Positions 42,762 to 51,296 of a DNA stretch of 64,000 nucleotides are shown here, one piece after another (positions within the stretch are counted from its first letter, which is position 1; each line of letters starts with the position of its first letter). The position numbers were made by a program, and so were the translations under genes. This DNA comes from Gallaecimonas xiamenensis 3-C-1. Its GTDB lineage: Bacteria > Pseudomonadota > Gammaproteobacteria > Enterobacterales > Gallaecimonadaceae. Under the pieces are notes generated by a model that saw only the letters and a program-made list of their open reading frames with translations, did not search any database and was not told where the DNA came from. The stretch lies in contig NZ_AMRI01000008.1 of the NCBI RefSeq assembly GCF_000299915.1, positions 1-64,000 of the forward strand, in the 5' to 3' direction.

Positions 42762-43531
42762 GCGTTCACCTCGGTGGGCAGCAAGGTCTCAAGGAGTTTT
42801 TCGTAGGCGAAAACCCCCCTGGCCTGGGGCATCAGCAAGGGCAAGGGCACATGGCTGCGGCTGGCGTCACGGAACTTGGTGTCCACCGGCACCATGCCTT
42901 GCCAGACCTTGTCGCCAAATTCCTCGCGTAACTCCTGGAGGGCTTCGAGGGAGGCCCGGGTGCGCTTGTCGAACATGGTCGGCACTATGGTGACCTGGCG
43001 TGCCCCTTTGAGGGACTTTTCCATCATCGACAGGGTGCGCAGCATCCGCTCCAGCCCCTTGATGGCCAAAAACTCGGTTTGTACCGGCACCAACACCCGC
43101 TGGCAGGCAGCCAGGGCGTTGACCATCAGCACGCCCAGTACCGGCGGGCAGTCGATCAGCACATGGGCGTAGAGACCGTCGAGCTTTTCCAGCAGCTGCT
43201 TGAGCAGCAGGCCAAGGCCCTCGCGGGTGCCAAGCTGGCGGTCGAGGGTGGCCAGTTCCATGGCCGCCGGCCACATATAGAGATTGTTGCCAAGGTCCAG
43301 GGTGGCGCTATCGATAAGGCCCGGGGTCAGCTTCTGGGCCGACATCAGGTCAAACAAAGTGGCCTGCAGCTCTTCGGGGGTACGGTCGAAATAGCTGGTC
43401 AACGAGGCGTGGGGGTCCATGTCGATAAGGAGCACGGGCTCGCCCCGGGCGGCCAGTAGGGCCCCCAGGGTGACGGTGGTGGTGGTCTTGCCGACACCAC
43501 CTTTCTGGTTTGCAACGGTCCAGATATTCAC
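42758..43531 (-). CDS. parC: ParA-like ATPase ParC for polar array placement
   Basis: A 257-residue MinD/ParA ATPase with the deviant Walker A KGGVGKTT (residues 10-17), the switch region LLIDMDPHASLTSYF, and LIDCPPVLGVLMVNALAACQRVLVPVQTE. In Vibrio this gene directs chemotaxis arrays to the pole together with ParP. It is called soj-like in some genomes. It is not a chromosome partitioner: no parB or parS is present. It overlaps parP by four bases. Confidence 0.88.
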   Translation of the reverse strand: MNIWTVANQKGGVGKTTTTVTLGALLAARGEPVLLIDMDPHASLTSYFDRTPEELQATLFDLMSAQKLTPGLIDSATLDLGNNLYMWPAAMELATLDRQLGTREGLGLLLKQLLEKLDGLYAHVLIDCPPVLGVLMVNALAACQRVLVPVQTEFLAIKGLERMLRTLSMMEKSLKGARQVTIVPTMFDKRTRASLEALQELREEFGDKVWQGMVPVDTKFRDASRSHVPLPLLMPQARGVFAYEKLLETLLPTEVNA

Positions 43532-43546
43532 GCTGTCCTCATCGCC

Positions 43547-44461
43547 TTAATTGTCCTGGCGGGTTGTAATGCGGATACCGCCTCCCGGCAGGCTGACTTC
43601 ACGTAGCTGGGGCGCCTCTTCCAGGGGTTTGGTGGGCAAAGGCTTGGGCTTTTTCCAGCCATAGACCGACAGGGCCAGCACCACCCGGCGTTTATCCGCT
43701 TCGCTAAGCCCCTGGTCCTGACCGAAGGCGCCGTAGCCTTCCAGTGCCAGGCGGGGCGCTTCAACCCCCTGCCCTACCAATTCCCGCAGTACGGCTGCCG
43801 CCCGGGCTGCCGACAGTTCCCAGTTGGACGGGAACAGTGGGTCCTCAATAGGGGTGCTATCGGTGTAGCCCCGCACCCTGATGTAGTTGTTGGCGCTTTT
43901 CAGCGCCGGAGCAAGGGAAGAAAGCAAGTCCCGTGCCGGTTTCTGCAAGGTGGCACTGGCCCGAGAGAAAAGCAGGTCGTCCGGCAACTCCAGAGTTAAC
44001 CAGTCTTCCCCCAGGTGCATACGGGCACCGGTCAGGTTGTTGTCGCTTTTGAGGGCCTGGGCCAGCTTTTCGGCCAGTTCCGGCAGGGGCATGCCTTTTT
44101 GGGTGTCCGGCTGGTCGGCCAGCAGGCCTTCATCGGCGGCCTGTTTGGCGTTGCCCTCGGCATTGAGCAGGGCGCCCCCATCCAAGAGTCCGGCGCCGTC
44201 AGGCAATATGCTGTGGCCGGCGACTTGCTCGCTTTGGCCGTCTTTGGAGTGGCTTTCTTGCTGGCGGGGTTTGGCGACGCCTTGTACAGCATCTTCCAGC
44301 TTGGCCACCACATCCTGGAATTCGTCTTTTTCCAAAAGCACAAAGGCGTAGAGCACCACGAACAGCGCAAACATCAGGGTCATGTAATCGGCATAGGACA
44401 CCAGCCAGCGGTCGCCGTTGTCTTTATGGCGAACCTTGTGTTGGCGCCGGTAGCGGTACAT
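43547..44461 (-). CDS. motD: Flagellar stator protein MotD (MotB-like)
   Basis: A 304-residue stator subunit with a short basic N-terminus, one transmembrane helix with the ion-carrying Asp25 (WLVSYADYMTLMFALFVVLYAF region), a long linker, and an OmpA-like peptidoglycan-binding domain (IRVRGYTDSTPIEDPLFPSNWELSAARAA). It pairs with motC, one base away. In Pseudomonas the second stator MotCD lies in this same place between cheB and the parA-like gene and supports motion in viscous conditions. Confidence 0.9.
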   Translation of the reverse strand: MYRYRRQHKVRHKDNGDRWLVSYADYMTLMFALFVVLYAFVLLEKDEFQDVVAKLEDAVQGVAKPRQQESHSKDGQSEQVAGHSILPDGAGLLDGGALLNAEGNAKQAADEGLLADQPDTQKGMPLPELAEKLAQALKSDNNLTGARMHLGEDWLTLELPDDLLFSRASATLQKPARDLLSSLAPALKSANNYIRVRGYTDSTPIEDPLFPSNWELSAARAAAVLRELVGQGVEAPRLALEGYGAFGQDQGLSEADKRRVVLALSVYGWKKPKPLPTKPLEEAPQLREVSLPGGGIRITTRQDN

Positions 44462-44462
44462 G

Positions 44463-45206
44463 TCAGTGAGCCTTGTAGCTGTGCAGCTTCATGGCCACCT
44501 TGGCCGGGTGCTCACCAAGCCCTAAGGACATCAGGCCAACAATGGCCGCTTCCTGGTAACGGCTGCGGGCATCGATAAGGGCATGCAGGCGGCCACCCAG
44601 GGGCAGGAAAATCAGGTTGGCAAAGCCCACCCCGTAGATGGTGGCCACAAAGGCAGTGGCGATACCGGCGCCCAGGGCTTCGGGGTTGGTCAGTTGGCCC
44701 ATGGCCTGGATAAGCCCCAGCACGGCGCCAAGAATGCCCATGGTGGGGGCATAGCCACCCATCATCTGGAACACGTCGGCCGCCTTGTAGTCACTGTCCT
44801 GTTGCAGATAGAGATCGCTTTCCAGCATCTCGCGGATCTGCTCTGGCGGCGCACCGTCCACCAGCAACTGCAAGCCTTTGCGCACAAAGGGTTCGGGGTA
44901 ACTCTCAGAGGCGTTTTCCAGGGCCAGCAGGCCCTGGTTACGGCACTGCTGGCTCCAGTACTGGAGGTTGTCCGACAGGGCGTCAAGATCCTGACGGGGC
45001 GGCGTTACCAGCCAGCGGCACAAGTCCAGCCAGCGGGTAAAACGGCCCCAGGGGCTTTGCACCAGGGTGGCAATAAAGGAACCGCCCACCACGATCAGCA
45101 CTGCCGGGCCGTTCATCAGGCTTTGCAGGTGGCCGCCTTCGAGCCAGAGGGCCAGGGCTATCACTCCCAGGCCCAGCAGCACTGCCGGCAGGGCTAACCT
45201 ATCCAT
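44463..45206 (-). CDS. motC: Flagellar stator protein MotC (MotA-like)
   Basis: A 247-residue four-helix inner-membrane stator subunit. The N-terminal helices (residues 4-22 and 31-50) and the conserved central block [27 protein letters not shown] precede [27 protein letters not shown], both typical of MotA/MotC. It overlaps cheB by eight bases. Whether the ion is H+ or Na+ cannot be read with confidence. Confidence 0.9.
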   Translation of the reverse strand: MDRLALPAVLLGLGVIALALWLEGGHLQSLMNGPAVLIVVGGSFIATLVQSPWGRFTRWLDLCRWLVTPPRQDLDALSDNLQYWSQQCRNQGLLALENASESYPEPFVRKGLQLLVDGAPPEQIREMLESDLYLQQDSDYKAADVFQMMGGYAPTMGILGAVLGLIQAMGQLTNPEALGAGIATAFVATIYGVGFANLIFLPLGGRLHALIDARSRYQEAAIVGLMSLGLGEHPAKVAMKLHSYKAH

Positions 45207-46311
45207 GACCTATCTCGGCCAGGATACGCCCGGCGATGCGCTCCAGGCTGATGGACTCGTCGGTCAAGCCGGCGGCGGTCACCGCCTGGGGCATGCCGTA
45301 GACCACGCAGCTGGCTTCGTCCTGGGCAAAAAGGGTGGCACCCTGGGCCTTGAGCAGGCGCGAGCCGTCGCGGCCATCGGCCCCCATGCCGGTGAGGATC
45401 ACCGACAAGACGTCGCCGGTGACCTTGGCGGCGGAGGCAAAGGTGATGTCAACGGACGGCTTGTAGACCAGGGATTCTGGGCCTTCGGTCACCTTCAGGC
45501 GCATGGCACTGGCGGCACCTTCCACCAGCATCTGTTTGCCGCCCGGCGCCAGGTATGCGGTACCGGCCTGGAGCCGGTCGCCGTTCTCGGCTTCCTTGAC
45601 GGTGATCTGGCAAAGGCCGTTGAGGCGCTGAGCAAAGGCCGAGGTAAAGGTGCCCGGCATGTGCTGGATAAGGATGATGGGCAGCGGAAAGTTACCCGGC
45701 AGGCGGGTAAGGATCTGCTGCAATGCCACCGGGCCGCCGGTGGAGCAACCGATGGCCAGCAGCTTGTAGGGGGTGGAGCGGCGGCGCCTTGGCGGCGGCG
45801 CTGCGCTTTCCCTGCTGTGTTCGGAACGGAGCGGCGCCGGGGCCGGTTCCGGCTTGGCAATGGTCGGCGTCGAGGCGCTGCGCAGCTGGCGGGCCTTGAT
45901 CAGGCTAAGGCCTCGGCGATTAGCCAGGGTCTTAACCCGGGTCAGCAAGGTAGCGACGGCGTCGTTGCGGTCCTTAGCGATGTCCTCGAAACGCTTGGGC
46001 AAAAAGTCCAGGGCGCCGGCATCCAAGGCATCAAGAGTGGCCTTGGCGCCATCATGGGTCAAAGAGGAGAACATCAATATGGGGGTGGGATTGGCAAGCA
46101 TGATCTCGCGGACCGCCGAGATGCCGTCCATAACAGGCATCTCGATATCCATGGTGATCACGTCAGGCCGCAAATCTTTGGCCTTTTGAACGGCGTCCTT
46201 ACCGTTGATGGCAGTGTCGATGACCTGCACACCGGCGTCCGATTCAAGGATCTCGGACACCCGGCGGCGGAAAAAGCTGGAGTCATCTACCACCAAAACG
46301 CGAATCGGCAT
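45199..46311 (-). CDS. cheB: Chemotaxis methylesterase/deamidase CheB
   Basis: A 370-residue two-domain enzyme that demethylates and deamidates chemoreceptors. The receiver domain has Asp55 in VITMDIEMP. The C-terminal esterase has the catalytic Ser190 in AIGCSTGGP, His217 in IQHMPG, and the Asp loop GMGADGRDG. The linker is Arg/Pro-rich. No cheR lies in the window. It follows cheA by 15 bases. Confidence 0.96.
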   Translation of the reverse strand: MPIRVLVVDDSSFFRRRVSEILESDAGVQVIDTAINGKDAVQKAKDLRPDVITMDIEMPVMDGISAVREIMLANPTPILMFSSLTHDGAKATLDALDAGALDFLPKRFEDIAKDRNDAVATLLTRVKTLANRRGLSLIKARQLRSASTPTIAKPEPAPAPLRSEHSRESAAPPPRRRRSTPYKLLAIGCSTGGPVALQQILTRLPGNFPLPIILIQHMPGTFTSAFAQRLNGLCQITVKEAENGDRLQAGTAYLAPGGKQMLVEGAASAMRLKVTEGPESLVYKPSVDITFASAAKVTGDVLSVILTGMGADGRDGSRLLKAQGATLFAQDEASCVVYGMPQAVTAAGLTDESISLERIAGRILAEIGHG

Positions 46312-46326
46312 AGCTGGGTAATCCCC

Positions 46327-48483
46327 TTACATCTTACGGGCGTAGCGTTTTAATAGTGCCGGAACATCCAATATCAGGGCAATGCCGCCGTCGGAAGTGA
46401 TGGTGGCCCCTGCCATGCCAGGGGTGCCTTGCAGCATCTGCCCCAGCGGCTTGATCACCACTTCTTCCTGGCCGATCAGGCCATCCACCACGAAGCCCAC
46501 CTGCAGGGTGCCCTGCTGGATGATAACCACATGGCCCTGGCCCTTGCGGCGTTCGCGGCGGGAGCCGCCCCGCACCAGCCAATGGTCCAGGTAGAAAAGC
46601 GGTATCGCTTTTTCCCGGACGATGACGGTGAGCTGGCCGTCCACCACGTTGGTCTGGGACAGATCCAGGTGGAAGATCTCGTTGACGGTGGCCAGGGGGA
46701 AGGCAAAGGTCTGCTTGCCCACCAACACCATCAGGGTCGGCAGTATGGCCAGGGTCAAAGGCACCTTGATGGTCAGGCGGGTACCTTCACCCAGGGAAGA
46801 ATCGATGTGTACCGAGCCGTTGAGCTGGCTGATCTTAGTTTTGACCACGTCCATGCCCACACCACGGCCGGAGATATCGGAGATCTCCTTCTTGGTGGAG
46901 AAACCCGGGGCAAAAATCAGGTTGTAGGCTTCTTCGTCGGACAGGCGACCGGCGGCATCGGCGTCCATGACCCCACGGTCGATGGCGATGGACTTGAGCC
47001 TTTCCGGGTCCATACCGGCGCCATCGTCGGTGATGGACAGCAGTATGTGATCCCCTTCCTGGCTGGCGGACAGCACTATGGTACCGGTGCGAGACTTGCC
47101 CTTCTTGACCCGGTCTTCAGGCATTTCGACACCGTGGTCGACGGCGTTACGCACCAGGTGGACCAGGGGATCGGCCAGGGCCTCTACCAGGTTTTTGTCC
47201 AGATCGGTCTCTTCACCAACCAGTTCGAGGTTGATGTCTTTTTTCAGGCTGCGGGCCAGGTCGCGCACCACCCGGGGGAAGCGGCCAAAGACCTTCTTGA
47301 TGGGCTGCATCCGGGTCTGCATCACGGCGCCTTGCAGGTCACCAGTCACCACATCCAGGTTGGCCACGGCCTTGGACAGCTCGTCATCATCGGCATTGAG
47401 GCCGATGGACAGCAGGCGGTTACGCACCAGCACCAGCTCGCCAACCATGTTCATGATTTCGTCGAGCTTCTTGGTGTCGACCCGGACCGTGGTCTCGGCC
47501 TGGGCGGCGGGGGCCGCTGCCGGGGCACTGGCTTGGGCATTACTGCCAGGGGCCGGTGCCGGCTGGGCAGCCTTGGGCGCTGGGGCGCTGGCCTTGGGCG
47601 CAGGCACCGGGGCAGCCCCTTCCACAGAGGGCCCCTTGCCTTTGCCGTGCAGCTCATCGAGCAGGGCTTCGAATTCGTCGTCCTGGATAAGCTCTTTGTC
47701 TTTACCGGCCGGCGCCTCGGTTTTGGGCGCGTCACCAGCAGCCTTGGGAGCCTCGGCTTTGGGTGCCTCGGGTTCGTCAACGGCACCGGTGAACTGGCCC
47801 TTGCCATGAAGCTGGTCCAGCAGCGCTTCAAATTCGTCGTCGGTGATCTCGTCACCGTTAGCGGCCGGGGCAGCGGCAACAGGGGCTGCTGGCGCTTCGG
47901 CTACCACGTCGGTGGAGGGGCCCTTACTGGTGCCGTGCAGCTCGTCGAGCAGACGTTCGAATTCGTCGTCGGTGATTTCGTCTATGCCGCCGCCGTTGCC
48001 CGCTTCTGACACTTCGGCAATGGGCTCCTGGGCCGGTGCCACTTCGGGCTCGGCCGCAGTGCTGGCCGCCTCTGCTGAGGCAGCCGGGCTGTAATTGTCG
48101 TCGCAAATGCGATGCAGATCGTCCAGCAGCTGCTGGTCGGCAGGGCCAGGAATGATGCGGTCCTGGATCTGGGTAAACATCTCATTGATGGTGTCCAGAG
48201 CGGACAGCACCACATCCATCAGTTCGGCATTTACCTGGCGCTGATGATTGCGCAGCAGGTCGAAGACGTTCTCGGCACCGTGGCAAACGTCCACCAGGTT
48301 GGCCAGGCCCAAAAAGCCTGCGCCGCCTTTGACGGTATGGAAGCCACGGAAGATGGCGTTGAGCAGATCACTGTCTTGGGGGCGCTTTTCCAGCTCCACC
48401 AGCTGCTCTGAGAGTAGTTCCAGGATCTCTCCGGCCTCGACCAGAAAGTCCTGCAGGATGTCTTCGTCCAACTCGAAGCTCAT
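46327..48483 (-). CDS. cheA: Chemotaxis histidine kinase CheA with tri-motif linker
   Basis: A 718-residue kinase. The Hpt domain carries His49 (RGFHTVKGGAGFLG). From about residue 130 to 330 there is an Ala/Pro-rich linker with three copies of an acidic motif, DDEFExLLDxLHG (near residues 169-184, 212-227 and 265-280). No ordinary P2 fold is obvious. Then come the dimerisation domain, the ATPase domain (LVRNAVDHG, DDGAGMD, GRGVGMDVVK) and the CheW-like regulatory domain. AAAGGAG lies seven bases before the ATG at 48483. The motif repeats probably stand in for P2 as docking sites. Confidence 0.95.
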   Translation of the reverse strand: MSFELDEDILQDFLVEAGEILELLSEQLVELEKRPQDSDLLNAIFRGFHTVKGGAGFLGLANLVDVCHGAENVFDLLRNHQRQVNAELMDVVLSALDTINEMFTQIQDRIIPGPADQQLLDDLHRICDDNYSPAASAEAASTAAEPEVAPAQEPIAEVSEAGNGGGIDEITDDEFERLLDELHGTSKGPSTDVVAEAPAAPVAAAPAANGDEITDDEFEALLDQLHGKGQFTGAVDEPEAPKAEAPKAAGDAPKTEAPAGKDKELIQDDEFEALLDELHGKGKGPSVEGAAPVPAPKASAPAPKAAQPAPAPGSNAQASAPAAAPAAQAETTVRVDTKKLDEIMNMVGELVLVRNRLLSIGLNADDDELSKAVANLDVVTGDLQGAVMQTRMQPIKKVFGRFPRVVRDLARSLKKDINLELVGEETDLDKNLVEALADPLVHLVRNAVDHGVEMPEDRVKKGKSRTGTIVLSASQEGDHILLSITDDGAGMDPERLKSIAIDRGVMDADAAGRLSDEEAYNLIFAPGFSTKKEISDISGRGVGMDVVKTKISQLNGSVHIDSSLGEGTRLTIKVPLTLAILPTLMVLVGKQTFAFPLATVNEIFHLDLSQTNVVDGQLTVIVREKAIPLFYLDHWLVRGGSRRERRKGQGHVVIIQQGTLQVGFVVDGLIGQEEVVIKPLGQMLQGTPGMAGATITSDGGIALILDVPALLKRYARKM

Positions 48484-48495
48484 CAATCAGCTCCT

Positions 48496-49224
48496 TTAGA
48501 AACCCAAACTGGACAGCAGGTCGTCCACGTCGTCCTGCCCTTTGACCACATCGTCCCGCAGCTCGGGATTGAGGATGGGGCCTTCGGCTTCGGTGCCGGA
48601 TTTGCGCTCCGGCGCCGCCTGGGTTTGGCCGAACATGGCCACCAGGCTCACCAGCCGCTCTTCCACTTCCCGTACCAGTTCGATCACCCGGCGGATGATC
48701 TGGCCGGTAAGATCCTGATAACCCTGGGCCATCAGCACCTCGGTCAGGGAGTTACGCAACTGGTCGGCCTCCACTTTGGAATTGGCCAAAAAGGCGTCGA
48801 GTTCATGGACCAGGGTCTTGAACTCGCCTACCCTCATCTCCCGCTCCATCAGCCGCCGCCAGGCCGGGGTCATGCCGTCGATGGTTTCTACCAGCCGGTC
48901 GGTGACCGGCAGGCAGGACTCAACGGCGTCCATGGTGGTGTTGGCGGCCGATTCGGTCATGGTGATGACATGCATCAACCTGTCCTTGGCATCGGGAATG
49001 TCCTGAGTCGCCAACGTGGCCAGCCTAGGGTCTTGCTGGAACTCCAACAGGGAGCTGTGCAATTCCCGGGTCAGCTTGCCCACCTGGGAAAAGAGTTCTG
49101 TGTTGGCGGCGACCGCCATCTCCCGAAGCACCGCTTCGGCCTCTTGTTCCTGGCCCGCCTCCAGGTAGGCAACCAGTTGTCTGGCCTGCTCCAGGGTGAT
49201 GGCGGTTTTTTGGCGCTCAGTCAT
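48496..49224 (-). CDS. cheZ: CheY-P phosphatase CheZ
   Basis: A 242-residue helical protein that dephosphorylates CheY-P. The long hairpin helices and the catalytic block VLMAQGYQDLTGQIIRRVIELV with the active Gln (in YQDLTGQ) are visible. The C-terminal GQDDVDDLLSSLGF is the CheY-binding peptide. GGAAGG precedes the ATG. It lies nine bases after cheY. Confidence 0.96.
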   Translation of the reverse strand: MTERQKTAITLEQARQLVAYLEAGQEQEAEAVLREMAVAANTELFSQVGKLTRELHSSLLEFQQDPRLATLATQDIPDAKDRLMHVITMTESAANTTMDAVESCLPVTDRLVETIDGMTPAWRRLMEREMRVGEFKTLVHELDAFLANSKVEADQLRNSLTEVLMAQGYQDLTGQIIRRVIELVREVEERLVSLVAMFGQTQAAPERKSGTEAEGPILNPELRDDVVKGQDDVDDLLSSLGF

Positions 49225-49233
49225 GGACCTTCC

Positions 49234-49614
49234 TTAACCCATCCGCTCAAAGATCTTGTCGAGTTTTTCTTTGAGGGTGGCGGCAGTAAAGGGTTTGACA
49301 ACGTAACCGTTAACCCCGGCCTGAGCGGCCGTGATGATCTGTTCACGTTTGGCTTCGGCGGTGACCATCAGCACCGGCAGGTGCTTGAGTTTGTCATCGT
49401 TACGAATGGCCTTGAGAAGGTCAATCCCCTGCATGCCAGGCATGTTCCAGTCGGTGATGACGAAGTCGAAATCACCGTTTTGCAGCATCGGCAAAGCCGT
49501 GTTGCCATCATCAGCTTCATGACAGTTGTTGAAGCCCAGATCGCGCATGAGGTTCTTGATGATACGGCGCATCGTGGAAAAGTCGTCCACGATGAGGATC
49601 TTCATGTTCTTGTC
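49234..49614 (-). CDS. cheY: Chemotaxis response regulator CheY
   Basis: A 126-residue single receiver domain that binds FliM to reverse the motor. It has the acidic pair VDD (11-12), Asp56 in [18 protein letters not shown] and the VVKPF lysine. A TTG start at 49614 is chosen because GGAGG lies five bases upstream; the first ATG (49605) would leave that site too far away. A sigma28-type promoter lies 44 bases upstream. Confidence 0.95.
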   Translation of the reverse strand, partial: DKNMKILIVDDFSTMRRIIKNLMRDLGFNNCHEADDGNTALPMLQNGDFDFVITDWNMPGMQGIDLLKAIRNDDKLKHLPVLMVTAEAKREQIITAAQAGVNGYVVKPFTAATLKEKLDKIFERMG

Positions 49615-49657
49615 CAATGCTTCCTCCAACGAAGCCTAAGCTGCCTTAGCTGAATCT

Positions 49658-49684
49658 GTATCGGCGCTGTTGACCATTACTTAA
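49658..49684 (-). promoter_or_regulatory. Sigma28 (FliA) promoter of cheY
   Basis: On the minus strand TTAA (49684-49681), exactly 15 bases, then GCCGATAC (49665-49658), against the FliA consensus TAAA-N15-GCCGATAA. The -35 overlaps the fliA stop codon. It makes cheY-cheZ-cheA and the downstream genes late-class, FliA-dependent. Confidence 0.65.
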
Positions 49685-50421
49685 ATAATGTTGCTGTCCT
49701 GATGCCATTCCATCAACCGCCCTTTAAGGCGGGACATGGCCTGGCCATGGATCTGGCAAACCCGTGATTCACTCACACCTAAAACGGCGCCAATCTCCTT
49801 GAGGTTGAGTTCCTCTTCGTAATAAAGCGACAGCACTATGGCTTCACGCTCAGGGAGTTTTTTCAGAGCCTCGGCCAATTCCTGTTGGAAACGGCCTTTG
49901 TGGTGGTGCAAGTCCGGGCGCTGGGAGTCGTCGGGCGCCAGGATATCATCACTGACACCCAAGTCTTCCATGGCCACCAGGCGGCCACAGTTCACGTCGT
50001 TGAGCATCTTGTGGTAGTCGTCGACACTGACGTTGAGCTTGCTGGCCACTTCCAGGTCTCGGGCCTCCTGGCCCGTTTCCCGCTCCACTTCACCGATGGC
50101 GTCGCTGATGGCCCTGGCGTTGCGGTGCACGCTGCGCGGCACCCAGTCGCCTCGGCGGATTTCATCCAGCATGGCGCCACGGATGCGGATACCGGCGTAG
50201 GTTTCGAAGCTGGCGCCTTTTGAACCGTCGAAGTTACGCGACGCTTCAATAAGCCCCATCATCCCGGCCTGGATAAGATCATCCAGCTGCACCGAGGGGG
50301 GCAGGCGCATCAGCAAATGGTGGGCAATACGCCGAACCAGTTCGGCATGGCGGGCAACCAGTTGGCTTTCCCGCTGCTCACCATAGGGATTCTTATTCAG
50401 TATCTTGCTCGCTCCCGACAT
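49681..50421 (-). CDS. fliA: Flagellar sigma factor sigma28
   Basis: A 246-residue sigma70-family factor for late flagellar and chemotaxis genes. Region 2 is plain (LVRRIAHHLLMRLPPSVQLDDLIQAGMMGLIEA, FETYAGIRIRGAMLDEIRRGDWVPRS), as is region 4 (LPEREAIVLSLYYEEELNLKEIGAVLGVSESRVCQIHGQAMSRLKGRL). It overlaps flhG by 29 bases. Its own product probably acts at the promoter directly downstream of it. Confidence 0.97.
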   Translation of the reverse strand: MSGASKILNKNPYGEQRESQLVARHAELVRRIAHHLLMRLPPSVQLDDLIQAGMMGLIEASRNFDGSKGASFETYAGIRIRGAMLDEIRRGDWVPRSVHRNARAISDAIGEVERETGQEARDLEVASKLNVSVDDYHKMLNDVNCGRLVAMEDLGVSDDILAPDDSQRPDLHHHKGRFQQELAEALKKLPEREAIVLSLYYEEELNLKEIGAVLGVSESRVCQIHGQAMSRLKGRLMEWHQDSNII

Positions 50422-51265
50422 GAGATTTGTCGCCGATCAATTGCTCTAGGAAAAATTCAACGTGCCCGCCCGGACGGCTGGGAATAGGCCAGGTCATGAC
50501 CTTGGAGGCCAGGGCCTTGAAGGCCACCGAGGCCGGTGCCCGGGGAAAGACGTCCACCACCAGCTTCTGCTTGCGCACTGCCTGGCGTACATGTTCATCG
50601 AAGGGGACTGTGCCCACCAGTTCCAGGGCCACATCAAGAAAACGGTCCGTCACCCGGGAAAGCTTAGTAAAGAGTTCCTGGCCTTCTTTGAGGCTGCGCA
50701 CCATGTTGGCGACGATCTTGAAGCGAAAGAGGCCAAAATCGCGGGACAGGATCTTGATAAGGGCGTAGGCGTCTGTGATGGAGGTGGGCTCGTCGCACAC
50801 TACCACCATCACGTCCTGGGCGGCCCGCGAGAAGCTCAGCACCATGTCCGAGATACCGGCGGCGGTATCGATGATAAGCACATCGAACTCTTCATCCAGC
50901 TCGCTAAAGGCGCGGATCAGGCTGGCGTGCTCGGCCGGGGTCAGTTCCACCATGGACTGGGTGCCGGAGGTAGCAGGCACTATCTTGAAGCCGCCAGGCC
51001 CTTCCAGCAGTACGTCTTTTAGTTCGCACTCGCCGGCCAACACGTGGGACAGGTTCTTTTGGACCCGCAGGCCCAACAGTACGTCAACGTTGGCCAGGCC
51101 CAGGTCGGCATCCAACAGCAGTACCCGCTGCCCGGCCTGGGCCAGGGCTGCTGCGGTATTGATAGAGACGTTGGTCTTGCCGACACCGCCTTTACCGCCG
51201 GTCACGGCTACCACTTTGGTAATGCTTTGGCGCTTCATTTGCCTCAAGCCGCTCGCTTGATCCAT
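50393..51265 (-). CDS. flhG: MinD-like flagellar number regulator FlhG (FleN)
   Basis: A 290-residue ATPase that limits flagella to one per pole by inhibiting the flagellar master regulator and stimulating FlhF. The N-terminus has the deviant Walker A GGKGGVGKTN after a short activator segment (residues 1-12, with DQASGLRQM). LLLDADLGLANVDVLLGL and LIIDTAAGISDMVLSFS follow, with a C-terminal membrane-targeting helix region. It lies between flhF and fliA as in Vibrio and Pseudomonas. Confidence 0.95.
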   Translation of the reverse strand: MDQASGLRQMKRQSITKVVAVTGGKGGVGKTNVSINTAAALAQAGQRVLLLDADLGLANVDVLLGLRVQKNLSHVLAGECELKDVLLEGPGGFKIVPATSGTQSMVELTPAEHASLIRAFSELDEEFDVLIIDTAAGISDMVLSFSRAAQDVMVVVCDEPTSITDAYALIKILSRDFGLFRFKIVANMVRSLKEGQELFTKLSRVTDRFLDVALELVGTVPFDEHVRQAVRKQKLVVDVFPRAPASVAFKALASKVMTWPIPSRPGGHVEFFLEQLIGDKSHVGSEQDTE

Positions 51266-51296
51266 GGGTGTTCCTTATTTTACTTGTCGCCACAGC

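Noticed and set aside
42758-43531. ParA-like gene considered as part of a chromosome or plasmid partition system
   Set aside because: No parB or parS-like repeats occur beside it, and its position between motD and a CheW-domain gene matches ParC of the polar chemotaxis system.
46429-48009. 526-codon open frame antisense to cheA
   Set aside because: It is fully within cheA on the other strand, is His/Gln/Gly-rich and repetitive, and exists because of strong third-position GC bias.
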